Positions 22,746 to 33,800 of a DNA stretch of 64,000 nucleotides are shown piece by piece. The notes under the pieces are model-generated. The model saw nothing but the letters and a program-made list of their open reading frames with translations. It made no database searches and was not told the DNA's origin. Source of the stretch: Isoetes taiwanensis (Eukaryota; Streptophyta; Lycopodiopsida; Isoetales; Isoetaceae); the NCBI GenBank assembly GCA_021234155.1, contig JAJEKV010000344.1:232793-296792 (forward strand), written 5' to 3'. Position numbers and translations under genes: made by a program. Positions within the stretch are counted from its first letter, which is position 1; each line of letters begins with the position of its first letter.

Positions 22746-24387
22746 CCAACTTTCTCAACTTGCAATTTGGAAATTTGAAGAAAATATTATGAACCGGTCC
22801 TTGTTATATGATGTGAAATTTTGATGTCAATATGAGTCCCATTTTCAGTCCAGGAGTCCCAAAATTCAAGATTTGTCCCACTTTAATTAAATCGACTTTC
22901 TTTCTTTATTTGTTAGACAAGCCTTTAGTGGTGCTATGAAATGAAGATAACAATTTTAATACCATCGGCCTAGTAGAGGCGTTACGGTGGATCCTCCCTC
23001 TCTTGATGCAATTTTGCTAATTCTTCTTTTAGCTTCCTTTGTCTTTTCCTTTGGCGTCTTTTTATGATCCCGTTCTTGTTCGGAGTTCTCTTTCTCTTAC
23101 ACATGCTCCGGTTTGAGATTTTAGGCGATTTGCTTCCAAATTAAATGATTGAAGGTATGAGTACGGATTGATCCACAACCCGGATTAAGCGCCATAGCGG
23201 TGCTTCGAGAAAGGCGAATTGGGTGGGTCGTGGGTTTAGAAATCGGTTCGGTGGAGATTGGAATGGGACGGGGGCGAGGGAAATTGGAATGGGGCGGGTG
23301 GCGAGGAATTGGGTTGTTGCAGTTCAAGAAATGATTGAATCCGGCAAAGCATACATGCACTAGGCGCCAAACAAACATTTAAAAATCGCACCACAAATTT
23401 GATATCTCCCACCACATTTTTAGGGGGGACAGGGGGGACACCCAGGGTGTTCCACTACAACATGCTTTCACCCATTACAATTTCATTTGGACTTCCATCA
23501 ACATCACAAACCTTGTTTTCGGTTCCATCTACGTGCTGGTTTCCAATGGCTGCGTTTTTGTTGAGGTCAGGGCGGCATTCTAGAAGTCTTGCGTAAATCA
23601 TGCGTTATGCGATCATGAAGTAAGCATTTGTTTGCGTTGATTTTTTTATTTTTACCATGCATACGCTCTTCTTACCCAAGTTTCTGACCCAAGCTTCTCA
23701 GTATCCTTTCTAGTTTCTCAATCAATCTCATGATGCAGGAAGCAAAAAAGAAAACGGAGGAGTAAGAAAGTTTACACGCTCCTTTAGAAATCCAATTCAC
23801 CACAAGGTTGTAAAATAAGGAATACCTTTGCTGGTCAACTTTCTCATTTTTAAAATCTTGTGTGCTAGTTAAATAGTTGGAGTTTTAAGATTTTATGTGC
23901 TAGTTTGTTAGTTGGGACCGGAAATCAAGAGTATATAGAAGAGAGGAACTCCACATGAATCCTCTTCTTAAAAATAGAAATCTAGCCTAGCAATAACCAA
24001 AGTGGTGAAAGTGATGTCATGTCCTTTATCCAGATGTTATGTTCTTTATAAAGAATGTTAGATATTCCTTCCTCACCATGACTCCATATTGTGCATGACT
24101 CCATACGAAGAACTCCAAGTCCATACCAACATTTTTGTAGCATAGAATGTGGATTATAGAATTTATTTTTCATTGCAAATATCTTGCCACGTGACTAGAT
24201 AAGAACATTATTTATAGCGTGGAATGTGGAATTATGGCAAGTTGTTGATCCATGCAATCATCTTGGTATTTCGAACAAAATAATAGCACTTCATTAAAAT
24301 TGTTACATGCATTTATGGATTTTTTAGTGCCCTTCTATCCATCATTAGAGTATTAGGTAATCTCTATATCTACACCCTACACCATCC
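22746..24387. other. No gene seen
   Basis: No protein, RNA gene or complete element could be supported. A phrase around GTGGAATGTGGATTATAG occurs imperfectly twice near 24140-24230. Confidence 0.3.
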
Positions 24388-24690
24388 TTAAGGCCCCGAA
24401 GGGGCCAAAAATTTTTTTAGTTAACACAAACCATTAATATTATTAACACAAACCATTGCATTTGACACATTTAAATTAAAATCCCCCTTAAACCCCCTTT
24501 GGTTTGGGTGCATATTCACACGGGGGGTTACGTAGGGCAGCGAGAGCCCCAAAAAACTTACAATACATGTACAAAATTAACACCATTAAGTACATTTTCT
24601 CAAACCTTATAGTATTTTGCAAACCTTAATATACAGTATATAAAAACTTGTATATGCATACCCCACAAACGAGGATTGCTATATACGGTC
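24388..24690 (-). repeat. Dispersed ~300-bp element with a GGCCCC-TTC-GGGGCC hairpin, copy 1
   Basis: The minus strand of this stretch matches 49755-50065 on the plus strand over about 300 bp. Shared blocks, in order on that strand, are CCTCGTTTGTGGGGTATGC, ACTGTATA, GGGGCTCTCGCTGCCC, GTGAATATGCACC, the GGTTTGTGTTAACTAA region and a terminal hairpin with arms GGCCCC and GGGGCC and loop TTC. No coding capacity is seen. The hairpin end and lack of ORFs suggest a short non-autonomous element. Its class is unknown. Confidence 0.7.
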
Positions 24691-24725
24691 TAGATCTTAG
24701 AATAAAGTGCAAATATGCCCATCCG

Positions 24726-24850
24726 ACAGCTCTCGTTGTCCGGAGTAACCTCCCGTGTGAATATGCACCCAAACCAAAGGGAGTTTAAGGGGGATTTTAA
24801 TTTAAATGTGTCAAATGCAATGGTCTGTGCTAAAGTGCATTTTGAATTCC
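24726..24850 (+). repeat. Partial inverted copy of the dispersed hairpin element
   Basis: This stretch repeats the middle of the neighbouring element in opposite orientation (CAGCTCTCGTTGTCCGGAGT, GTGAATATGCACCCAAACC, AAGGGGGATTTTAATTTAAA). The two form an inverted repeat around 24550-24720. It lacks the terminal hairpin. Confidence 0.7.
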
Positions 24851-24869
24851 TGCACTTTAAGTTCAAATG

Positions 24870-26010
24870 TTATAAAAGGCATTCTTTTTCTTTTTCTTTT
24901 TTTTTTGAAGGACGTCAGACTTTATTAATAAGACTCCATCATAATACATAATACAAGGCAGAGACAGGAATTATTTTATAGAAAAGTTACTTTAACCAGG
25001 TCAAACTTCCACGTCCATAGAATCATTAAGAGCAACTTGGTCTGCTCTCTGGTGTCTCAATGCCACTGAATCAGGGACATCCACTATAACAATCGTGAAA
25101 TCTTCGGAGCTATAGAGTGAACTAACGCAGATTGAGGAGCCGAGCTATTTTTGCAACATGCAAGCTTCTTCAAGCGTGGAGTAGACTATCCTTCTCCCAA
25201 TAATTCTTGCTTGTGCGCAATGTCCAAGGCGAGAGTGTTGATCCTCATTAAAAAGGCCTCACCCGATATAGATCGAGACGAAGATGCACTTTCGGACGAA
25301 AGGCGATGGTGCGAAATAGCTAGAGAAGAAGGCACACGAGCCGGTAATATCGGGTGATTAACTAGTGCGAGGCGGATGAGGGAAGAAGATGATACAACCA
25401 CGACATTCGAAAGTGAAGTGGTGCTATGTGAGGGGGATAGGAGCAATTGGGGAGGTAGAGATAAAAGTACGCCTATAAGTACCGAAAGCCTCAACATTGG
25501 AAAACATCTTGGCAAGCTCAGGCCCATTAAGTAGACGTAGTTTGTACTTGAAAAAAAGTGGGCCACTTTTGACCACTACTGACTGCGGAATAGAAGCACA
25601 AGTAGGAAGAGAGACACAAATTCAAGGACCATTAACAATAGAACGAGCAAGATGCATACCCAATCCATTGGCAATAGCAATTATAAAATCAGACATTTGC
25701 AGTTCTAGTGGAAAATCCTCTAAGGCAAGCCAACAAGGCATGTGCAATGCACCAGACTTACTTGGCAAGAATCCAGGAGAATACACCTAATATAGAAGAT
25801 AATGTCCCCAAAGAGGATCAACACCACGCTCCACAAGCCTGTCAACTACAAGTGAAGAGTCAAACATGACCAGGAAGAAATTATTATCTTTATCCAAAAC
25901 TTTTAGAGACGCATAGTGGGGAAGACCCAGTCTCTGAAGGTGATGTTTTAGCCAAAATCCAACTCTCCTGAGATCCAAAAACTGTCCAGTGAATTATAAA
26001 AGGCATTCTT
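24870..26010 (-). mobile_element. 5'-truncated LINE-type insertion with 17-bp target duplication
   Basis: An exact 17-bp direct repeat, TTATAAAAGGCATTCTT, lies at 24870-24886 and 25994-26010. Just inside the left copy is a run of T with a few C, that is, an A-rich tail on the minus strand. This is the hallmark of a target-primed insertion of 1107 bp in minus orientation. Inside, the minus strand from about 25980 to 25620 reads FWLKHHLQRLGLPHYASLKV, VDPLWGHYLLYVYSPGFLP, MPCWLALEDFPLELQMSDF and IAIANGLG, resembling DUF4283, the domain found in ORF1 proteins of plant LINEs. Frames are broken afterwards. No reverse transcriptase is present, so it is a truncated or internally deleted copy. Confidence 0.75.
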
Positions 26011-26658
26011 GTATAACACACAAGCATTTCATAGTTTGTACAAATACAATATTAAGGCATTTATACCGTAGAAATACTCTACTTGGAGCTTGATCTAAAT
26101 CTGATACCTTTGATAGCCTTAACAGCATGTCGCACTCGATGTTTATTTGTTTGTTGGGGACAGTTTTTGCTACATTCTGTCTTTTTAATTTTAATTACAC
26201 AAGTTCATTGGTGAAATTCATTCATCATTCTAAAAATCTTTATATTATAATGTTTTACCGTAAGTAGTGAACCGAGCCCTAAATCGGACGGCCTAGATTC
26301 GTTTGGGCCACGTGGCATCATTTTTGCCCTTTTTTTCCAGCTTACCCTTTTTTCCAACTTATCTATCTACGGTAAAACTTACTAGCGCCGGATCTTCGTG
26401 AGCATGGCAGCCATGTTGCACAAATCTTCTTCAGCAATTAGAGTTTTTTCTTTACGGCAGGAGATGCTTGGTTAACTGGGAGCTTTTATTCAAAGGACGG
26501 AGCCTGCCATTGCACCCGAACATCTCATGCAAAAACCCTAGAACCCAAACGGATGCGTTGTCTGTTCCGGAGAGAGATCCTATCTTAGCGATGGGCTATG
26601 GCGGGTAGGGTAGGGCAGTTGAGGGTGGTTTAAACGACAGAGGGAATGATAAGTCCAG

Positions 26659-26823
26659 ATGTGGATGCATCCTGTAGAGATGAAGATCCAAGGAGATGGT
26701 CGGCTATGGCTTCCCTTCCATGTGCCAGATATCCAACATGGCAAGACCCTACTCATGAAAATTGGAAAAGCTGAAGAGCAGTACCCAGTATCATATATTG
26801 CTTTCAAAACCTATGCAGTTCAG
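26659..26823 (+). pseudogene. Captured exon, unidentified gene
   Basis: This stretch is open and reads WLPFHVPDIQHGKTLLMKIG and EEQYPVSYIAFKTYAVQ, then meets a donor CAG|GTAAAA. The reading looks like genuine protein but I do not recognise it. It lies near the 5' end of the Helitron, in the same orientation. Confidence 0.35.
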
Positions 26824-27639
26824 GTAAAATCTTACATTTATGAAGCCTTTCTGCCGTGCTTTCTGTCTGATGCTTCTATTGTTATGCTTAAGTAGCACAG
26901 TTGGTGCTGCACCCGTTTATGGAAACTAGACCATTAGACAAAAATAGTTAAAGCTCCTGGTTCTAAGGGAATGGCACTCACCTACCGTGTATGCGTTTAC
27001 ATTTCCTTCATTTTGAAAGAGTACAAGCTGCCCTGGTTCAACAGCAGAGCACTTATCTGTTGGAAATAATTCTAATGTACAGTAATTTGAAAAACTCAGT
27101 TTTCAACAATGTACATGTGTTTCTGCAGCTATTTGAATAGTTGACCATTCGTGTAACTTTATTTGATTCGATGCTGCAAATAATTTTGCTGCTCAAAGAT
27201 CTTTTATCCCTAACACAGCTTTCGATTGTCATGGCTTGAGATAAGGAAACAGAATTTGATGCTGGAATGCTTACCAGAATTTGATGTTTGACGGCATTAG
27301 ACAACAAAAAAGAAAAAAATAAGTTCGTTGCTATTATTTGCGGTATTTGCTAATGTGCGGCTTCTACAGGCAGCACAAATATGGGGACTGCAGGAAGCAC
27401 AAACATCTGTGGAGTTCCAATTATCAATGGTTTTGGATCAAGAAACGGGATCATGCTAGAAAGCTTGCTGGATTTGATGTTCGAAGGCACCGTAATCCGG
27501 TATGTTACCTGTCTTAGCCGTTGCTTTATATGATCCTATCTGCATTTGTTTGTTTGTATTGACTGCAATGTGTTTTGATGAATTAGGCACAAAGGGCATT
27601 TGATATGTGTTTATCTTTCATGATTTGCAAAGAGCTTAC

Positions 27640-27932
27640 TTGAAAAAATGCATAACCGAAATATAGTGACATTGAACGCCATGATTGCAGCCTATGTTCA
27701 CTGTGGTAAGTTTGAAGATGCATGCAACTTGGAAATGCCACAGGATGATACTATCTCATGGAATACAATAACATATGTGCGGCATGGACATGAAAACAAG
27801 GTCTTTGAAAAGTGCAGGAGGAGTATATCCTTCCAAATGATGATGTATTCTCGGTTGACATGCATGGTGACTATTAAAAAGGAATCCAGTTCTGAGCTAG
27901 AGTCTAATTGTGGTTTATTGAAACAACTTTGA
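27640..27932 (+). pseudogene. PPR-protein fragment captured in the Helitron
   Basis: The frame reads MHNRNIVTLNAMIAAYVHCG, KFEDACNLEMPQDDTISWN and TITYVRHGHENKVFE, the NxVTWNxMIxxYxxxGxxxxA signature of PLS-type pentatricopeptide repeats. These are organellar RNA-binding proteins of plants. Two repeats are visible, with deletions inside the second, and the frame ends without the rest of the array. It is a gene fragment, not a working PPR gene. Confidence 0.65.
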
Positions 27933-29129
27933 TTGGTAGATAGGTAGAGTGTGGATTTGCATGGGGAGATTTTCTTTAATATTTCAAGCCTTTTTAATGC
28001 CCACTAACTTTGATGGCTGTGTAACTTTAGGGTAGCATTCCTGCTGACTTTGATGACTGCATAGCTTTAGTGTAGCTTTTTTAGGACGGTAGTTCTGGAT
28101 GCTTTTTTAATTGTCTTGCAGCAAATTTGAAAATTTGAACAGCATGGGATTTTGGCCTGCATCAGAACTCAAGTTGAGAATACAGCATGTCAAAAATTCC
28201 CCAGGCTAGGTACTGTTATTCCAAACATTGATGTCGAGTTTCATGTCAGATGTTATAGTGTTATTGTGCTTATCTTGATTCTAACATTTTCATGTTTATC
28301 TTGGTTCTTGCATTTTTTTTAGCATGTGAAAGAATATGACAGTAAGTACTTGCTGAACTTTTGTGCATCTTTGCAGTAAGATAAAGAAATTAGAGGAGTC
28401 TGAGATCCCTATTCCACCTTTATTTCAAACAGCTATGCTTTGAGATACGTGGCACATGTATTTCTAAAAAGAGCTCAGCTCTCAGTTGTGCCATGGATGT
28501 GGCATGGTACTTCTCTTACTCGAATATTGACTGAATATGAATAGTAAGCAATTTAGATAACATCTTATACCCTTCATGAAAATGAAATTAAGAAATTTAC
28601 CTCGCTACATTAGTGATTTGATCTTATAAGTTGCAGTGGAATATACACATAGTATTATTATATCTACTTTCTGTATAAATGGTTTTTTTCTCTCAAGGTT
28701 TGTCCTACTACTTATGTAAACCATTCTTATACGCAAATTGCTATGTTGGCCATGATGTCCTTATGCATTAACTGCAAATTTTCACTTTGGCCATTCTGGA
28801 TTGTTGGAAGAAGCCAAAGGTTATCCTTAGCATACCACTACAACCTAATATAATAATGATATGAACAATAATGCTTTATGGATGTAAATTGATAACATCC
28901 TTTTATGTTACATGGCAATACAAAGCTAATGTTTTTGGAATTCCAAAGACCTGCATGGTGAACATGCACTAGAATATAATAGAATGCCACTAGGATATCC
29001 ACAATAATGCTTCACATGTAAAACTTGTGGCATTTCCTTATACAAAATCAATACATTCTTTGAACACAACCAACCATTAAAACAAAACCAATCGTATTGT
29101 CATAGGCTCTTTGCTAAACAATATAGAAG

Positions 29130-29320
29130 GAAACTTTAAAAGTCTTGGATGGAATAATGGCACAACATCCACTAACACCAACACAAAGGAAAAGAGGGAG
29201 GAGTTGCACTTTGCTAGACAATAGAAATAAACTTTAAAATCTTGGATGGAATAATGGCACAACATCCACTAACACCAACTAACACCAACACAAAGGGAAA
29301 GAGGGAGGAGTTGCAGTAGC
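29130..29320 (+). repeat. Tandem duplication of ~100 bp near the Helitron 3' end
   Basis: The unit CTTGGATGGAATAATGGCAC followed by CCACTAACACCAACACAAAG and AGAGGGAGGAGTTGCA occurs twice with a period of about 100 bp. The second copy has an extra AACACCAACT. Confidence 0.85.
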
Positions 29321-29571
29321 TGGAGCAACACCTTATACGTTTCCAACTTTTACCCAGCAACGCTGGGCACCGTTACTAGTACTATATTGTTACTAAAAAT
29401 AGTTGAATGTCTAAGATAAATGTGATAGTCGATTCTTTTCCATTTGTTTTTTTTTTAAATGTCTCTTATATATTACTAATTGGAATATATTTTTAGCAGG
29501 CTTGCCTAACCCTCCCTACAACAATTTCTGCAATTCTACCTTGTCCATGTTGCAGTCCACCTCAGAATCTT

Positions 29572-29913
29572 TTAATTTACACCGTTAGATCTTTGATTTT
29601 TGCATCTATGGCTCAAAAAATTAGAAAATCTCAGCAAATTTCTATCCTTCATGACTTCGGCAACCGGCTTGGAAAAATACTGGAGAGAAAAACTTCGGGC
29701 TTGAAATTTTCTTCGGCTTCCGACGAACAAAGAGCAAGAAAAGCTCTGTTGAGAGAAAAGAGTCGGCACTAGAGTATTCTGCCGAGTTGATTGGTGTAAA
29801 GACTTGAGTTTGAATTTGGGAAGCAAAAATTTTTGTGTTGGAGGAGGAGAAGCGGCGAGCGCTTGTTTTCTTTTAGTCTTTTGCATGATCAAAACTAGGC
29901 AGTGCAGGTACAT
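29572..29913 (-). CDS. Unassigned ORF, 113 codons
   Basis: This minus-strand ORF is rich in Lys, Arg, Ser and Gln with few acidic residues, somewhat like an organelle-targeting leader (AASPPPTQKFLLPKFKLKSL). I recognise no domain. It lies between the Helitron and the 30.2-kb element. An exon-like stretch with acceptor and donor (TTTACAG ... GAGAG|GTAAGT) lies nearby on the plus strand at 30021-30096. Low confidence that either is expressed. Confidence 0.2.
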   Translation of the reverse strand: MYLHCLVLIMQKTKRKQALAASPPPTQKFLLPKFKLKSLHQSTRQNTLVPTLFSQQSFSCSLFVGSRRKFQARSFSLQYFSKPVAEVMKDRNLLRFSNFLSHRCKNQRSNGVN

Positions 29914-30245
29914 GGAACTGCATTGGGTTATCTTAACGTAGTATTTTCTACAAGATACTATGAATCCATCCTCCCTTTATTTTCGTAAAGCCTAAACATA
30001 AATGTTATAAATTTTTACAGGTGCAAATCTTCTGCTGACTGTTTTTGAACCTACTGGAGGGATCTAGAATTCACATTCATGGAGGAACTGGGGAGAGGTA
30101 AGTTTGTCCTCCATTGTAAATGTGAAAGGAAGAAAACTATATTTTCGCATATATTTAAATGTAGAACAGAACAAACATGCTGCAGATATGTATGATTTAT
30201 CTGCGTTTCGAGATAAGCAGATAAATCCGCTTCTTGAGGCTAGTT

Positions 30246-30270
30246 GACGTGGCCCCTCGAGTATTTAAGT
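30246..30270 (+). promoter_or_regulatory. Promoter-like block in unit 1: G-box plus TATA-like
   Basis: GACGTGGC (a plant ACGT/G-box core) is followed after nine bases by TATTTAAG and a CT-rich leader. The block is conserved base for base in unit 2 at 35415-35438, while the bodies of the units have diverged. That favours function, or at least a recent common promoter. Confidence 0.45.
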
Positions 30271-33148
30271 CCTGTTTCCTCCTCGTTTGTCTCTATCGGC
30301 CGTTTTGAGCCTCTCCTCCTTTGGTCGCTTGTTCCCCCCTAGTTCCTTTGGTCGATTTAAGGCTTTGTTGGATCTCTTTCCATCTCCGCTCTATCTTTTG
30401 CGACCTTGCTTCGATCACGACTTTGCATATGGCGGCGATCTCCGTGATTTGTGTGACTTCGCTCACATTTATTGTGGTTTGATCTTAGATTTAGTATTGT
30501 ATATGCTTTATTTTCCGTGCTCGATTTAAGTAGAGTTCTATTTTGTCTTTGTCTAAATTGATTAGGTTTTTTTGTTTTGTTCTTATGTTGTGCTTTTATT
30601 CAATGGATTTTGCATTTGCTTTTATGGCTACGTTCATGTCTATCGGCTAGGTTTGGAACGCCGTGAGCAAATCTCTATCCAGATGCCCTTTTGCATTTCA
30701 TTGGCTACAATCTAGAGTTCCCCGAGGTGAGTCCGCGCATCCCCTTATCAAGGGCGTATTTGAAGCGGTGCCGGTATGAATCTCGTGGAGGTAATCCACT
30801 TTTCTCACGTCCCCCATTTTAGTACATACTCGGTTTTGCGAAGAACCCAAGAAACATAATTTCACCTGGTCCATATTTTTGCTAATGTCCGAATTTGGTT
30901 GACCACATCTTCACTAGATACACATAAGTGCTAGTAGTGAGATTCAAATATAGGTTTTGTTTTGGTCTCAGATCTACTATTTGGTGCCTTTCTCAAACAG
31001 ATTTAAATCTGTTGGTAACCCCTAGTTTGTGTTTAAAATCTTTGCAACTTGCAAGGGCAGAGTTTAAAAGCAGTTTTGGTAAATATACCTCGTGCAAAGA
31101 TTCTACTACTATGATTAACTTAATTTTGTGTCCATTTAGTAGTCCTCCCGGCCTTTTCTTTTGTTATTTGTTAGTTGTCTTTGTTGTTTTTACTAATTGG
31201 TCATTCCAACTTGAATAGGCTTATGGTTTGTTGCCTTGCCAAAGCGTGTTTTCAAGTTAAAATTTAAGCTGTTATGGAAGCTTGTGGTCCGAGCTTCAGC
31301 TTTCTCTACGCCTGTGGCGGTGTTTAAACATTGTAGGACTTTTGTCTGTTCAAAGTAGTTCTCTCTCTCCGGTTTGGTTGTCCATTCCGAGCCTATTAGC
31401 ATATTTCAAGAGTCTCAGGCCGTCGCGGTTCCTTATGTCTTTCTAGTTGTCACAATCCTGTCTTAAGTTATGGCTTACTTTAGCATCAGTCTTTGGGATT
31501 GGGATGCATTGGTGATGCTTAGGCGGGATCTTCTAGCTCATGACAGTTGGCTCTTACTTTCACAATCTTGGATGCATTGGTGCTGCTTACATGGATCATA
31601 GAGGCTACAAGCTTGAGGGCAAGCATTGGCTTGCCGAGCTTGGAGATAGACCCATTTATGAAAAACCGGTTCACAACGTGTGAAGGATTCTTTCCAGCTA
31701 TGGTATGCCGTTAGCATGGTCCATTTTCTGCTCCTGTCTATTCCTAAGGTATGCAAAAGTTTTGCCTTCCCTTGCTCAAAGGATTATGTTGTCTTACCTA
31801 TTTGGTCTCGAGGTGATGATGCAAGATTTGCACTTATTTGCCTTGCCATTGGGTTTTAATTCTTTCGTTGTAAGGGTTAAAAGACACATCATTTGCGTAA
31901 CCTTGCTTTGTACCGGTTGGACTCTTATTTTAGAAATTAGGACAATCATTTTCTAAGCCTTAAATGTCTTTTTACGCTAGCCTCTATTTTGCCGATGCTG
32001 CAGACTTTTATTTAGGTAGTTCTTGGGGGTTCGTGATCTGCAAAGATATCTAAATTCAAAGATGAACATCCTTAGCCTGGCGATTTATTTGCTATCCACT
32101 AGGAAGTGACTCAATGGGGTCCTTTGGGCCCTATGTTTTCTAGTCGGCTTTCATCTCTAAGTGTATGTGTTGTCTCCGAAAGTTACTATTTTGATTCATG
32201 TCGACGCGTACTATTTCAAAGCTTTTATTCTCTTTTACCGTCCGGAGGGATGTTTTGCTTTTATAATTGATCTCTTCTATTGTTTGAAAGGAGCCCTCGG
32301 GGGCATTCTCCTGGTTGGTACTTTGGCTTTTGCAGATGGTGGATTGTTATCTCTAACACTGTGCTCGATGGGGAGGATTGGTGCTTCTCTACTCTCTTTT
32401 AAGCTCTACGTAGCTATAAACCTTGTTTCTCTTGCAGTGTCAGACGTCTTGCATTTCACAAGCCAATGAACAGTTTTGTTGGCTGTTACAATAGTACATT
32501 TTATAGGGGCGGTACCTCTAATTTAGTGGCAAAGTCAAATTCAAGTGACTTGCACCTATCTGGAGTGCTCAATGGCTGTAGAACACTGATTGTAGTTGTA
32601 GGTAAGTTGTTACCAACGTAGCGCTTGCTGGTTCATGTACAGGTAGACCATGTTTCAGTCCAATTTGGAGTTCTAATTAGTTTATTTGTAGCACAATCCA
32701 AGCTTCTGGTTGCCATCGTCGTTATACTCAGATTCATTTTAGTTTCTTGTCAAATCAGTGGCCAATTGCAGCTGCTTTTCATGTTTGTTATAGTTGGGCT
32801 TTCGGGTGTAGTTTGGGTTTGCAAGGAAGAGTTGTGTTGGTGTTTTTAGTGCGACTGTGTATGGTAAACATTTTGATTTGGATTGCTTGCCCTTTAGCCC
32901 CTGCCTTTTCTAACCTGTTGTTGGTTTACCATTTTACTAGCACGATTATCATTTGCAACAGGACAATTGTTTTCTCGATGAGCACCTTCTTTTTCGGCCA
33001 TCTATGTACATTACGTTTCTGCCATCGGTGGCTTGTTGGAGTCTATGCTTATATTGGCCTTCGTTGGGTGTATTGCTTGTAGGTGCCAATCTTCCATCGG
33101 TGTTGGCGCAAGCATGGTTACTTTCCTAAGGGCATTTATTTTTTACTA

Positions 33149-33450
33149 TGTTGGCATCTCTTAGCTCTCCTAGTGCTCGTCTTACGTATTTTCATAGGCA
33201 TCCCGTCTCTGCTGGCTCTAGGTTTACTAAGTCACTTTTATTAATGTTGGCATCTCTTATTTTATAGCTCTCCTAGTGCTCGTCCTGTGATTTCAGATGC
33301 ATCCACGTCTCTGCCGCTCTAGGTTTACTAAGTCACTCGCGTATGTTGACATATCTTATTATTTTATAGCTCTTAGTTGTGCCCATATTTTGATTTTATA
33401 TGCATCCATAGCATAGCTGTGCCACTCTAGGCTTTTTATTCACTCACATA
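33149..33450 (+). repeat. Tandem repeat, three units of ~97 bp
   Basis: Units starting TGTTGGCATCTCTTA at 33149, 33245 and (as TGTTGACATATCTTA) 33344 contain TAGCTCTCCTAGTGCTCG, a GCATCC[A/C]CGTCTCTGC phrase and CTCTAGGTTTACTAAGTCAC. The third is the most diverged. Confidence 0.85.
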
Positions 33451-33630
33451 TTGGGTTTTATGTTATGGACACATTTTAATCCATTCTAAGTCAACCACAT
33501 CTCGAGTTTCATGTTCTTATAGGGATACCTTTTAATCTATCTAGACCTTCTAGACTCTAATATTTTTCAAATTTTGCGTCTTGGCCATTTGGTTGATCTT
33601 AATCTTGAGATGGTCATTAAATGGCATTTG

Positions 33631-33800
33631 TGGTGGGTGTTTTTTCGAGTGGGTGTTTTATTTGTCTCCTACTTATGGGTATGCCCCCCTTGGAGGTTGA
33701 GCAGGTTCCTTTCTTTTCGAAAGAGGTGGGTGTTTCTTAGGGTGGGTGTTTTGTTTTGTCTCTTATGCTTATGGTTATGCCCTCTTGGAAGTTGAGCGGG
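33631..33800 (+). repeat. Tandem duplication of ~94 bp
   Basis: Two copies of a unit with GTGGGTGTTTTxTTTGTCTC, TTATGG[G/T]TATGCCC and TTGGA[G/A]GTTGAGC[A/G]GG lie head to tail. Confidence 0.85.

Larger units (their letters stand above)
26237..29379 (+). mobile_element. Helitron, non-autonomous, 3.1 kb, with captured exons
   Basis: The element starts A|TCTTTATATTATAATG at 26237. It ends with a hairpin (CCCAGC-AAC-GCTGGG, 29353-29367), an 8-base spacer and CTAG|T at 29376-29380. TC at the 5' end, a hairpin just before CTAG, insertion between A and T and no target duplication are the Helitron hallmarks. The first ~90 bases match the minus strand at 61489-61390, next to another Helitron. No RepHel protein is encoded. 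Inside are exon-like pieces with splice sites: one ending AFKTYAVQ|GT at 26823, one at 27372-27500, a PPR piece at 27640-27930, and one near 28374-28441 (KKLEESEIPIPPLF plus stop). Carrying such fragments is typical of plant Helitrons. Confidence 0.75.

Noticed and set aside
22511..22824. Overlapping Pro/Leu- and Gly/Glu/Lys-rich ORFs
   Set aside because: They are composition artefacts of the CCCTTGCCCC tract.
24388..24410. Bacterial-type Rho-independent terminator (GGCCCC-TTC-GGGGCC with T run)
   Set aside because: The setting is plant nuclear repeat DNA. The hairpin is part of a dispersed element and has no gene in front of it.
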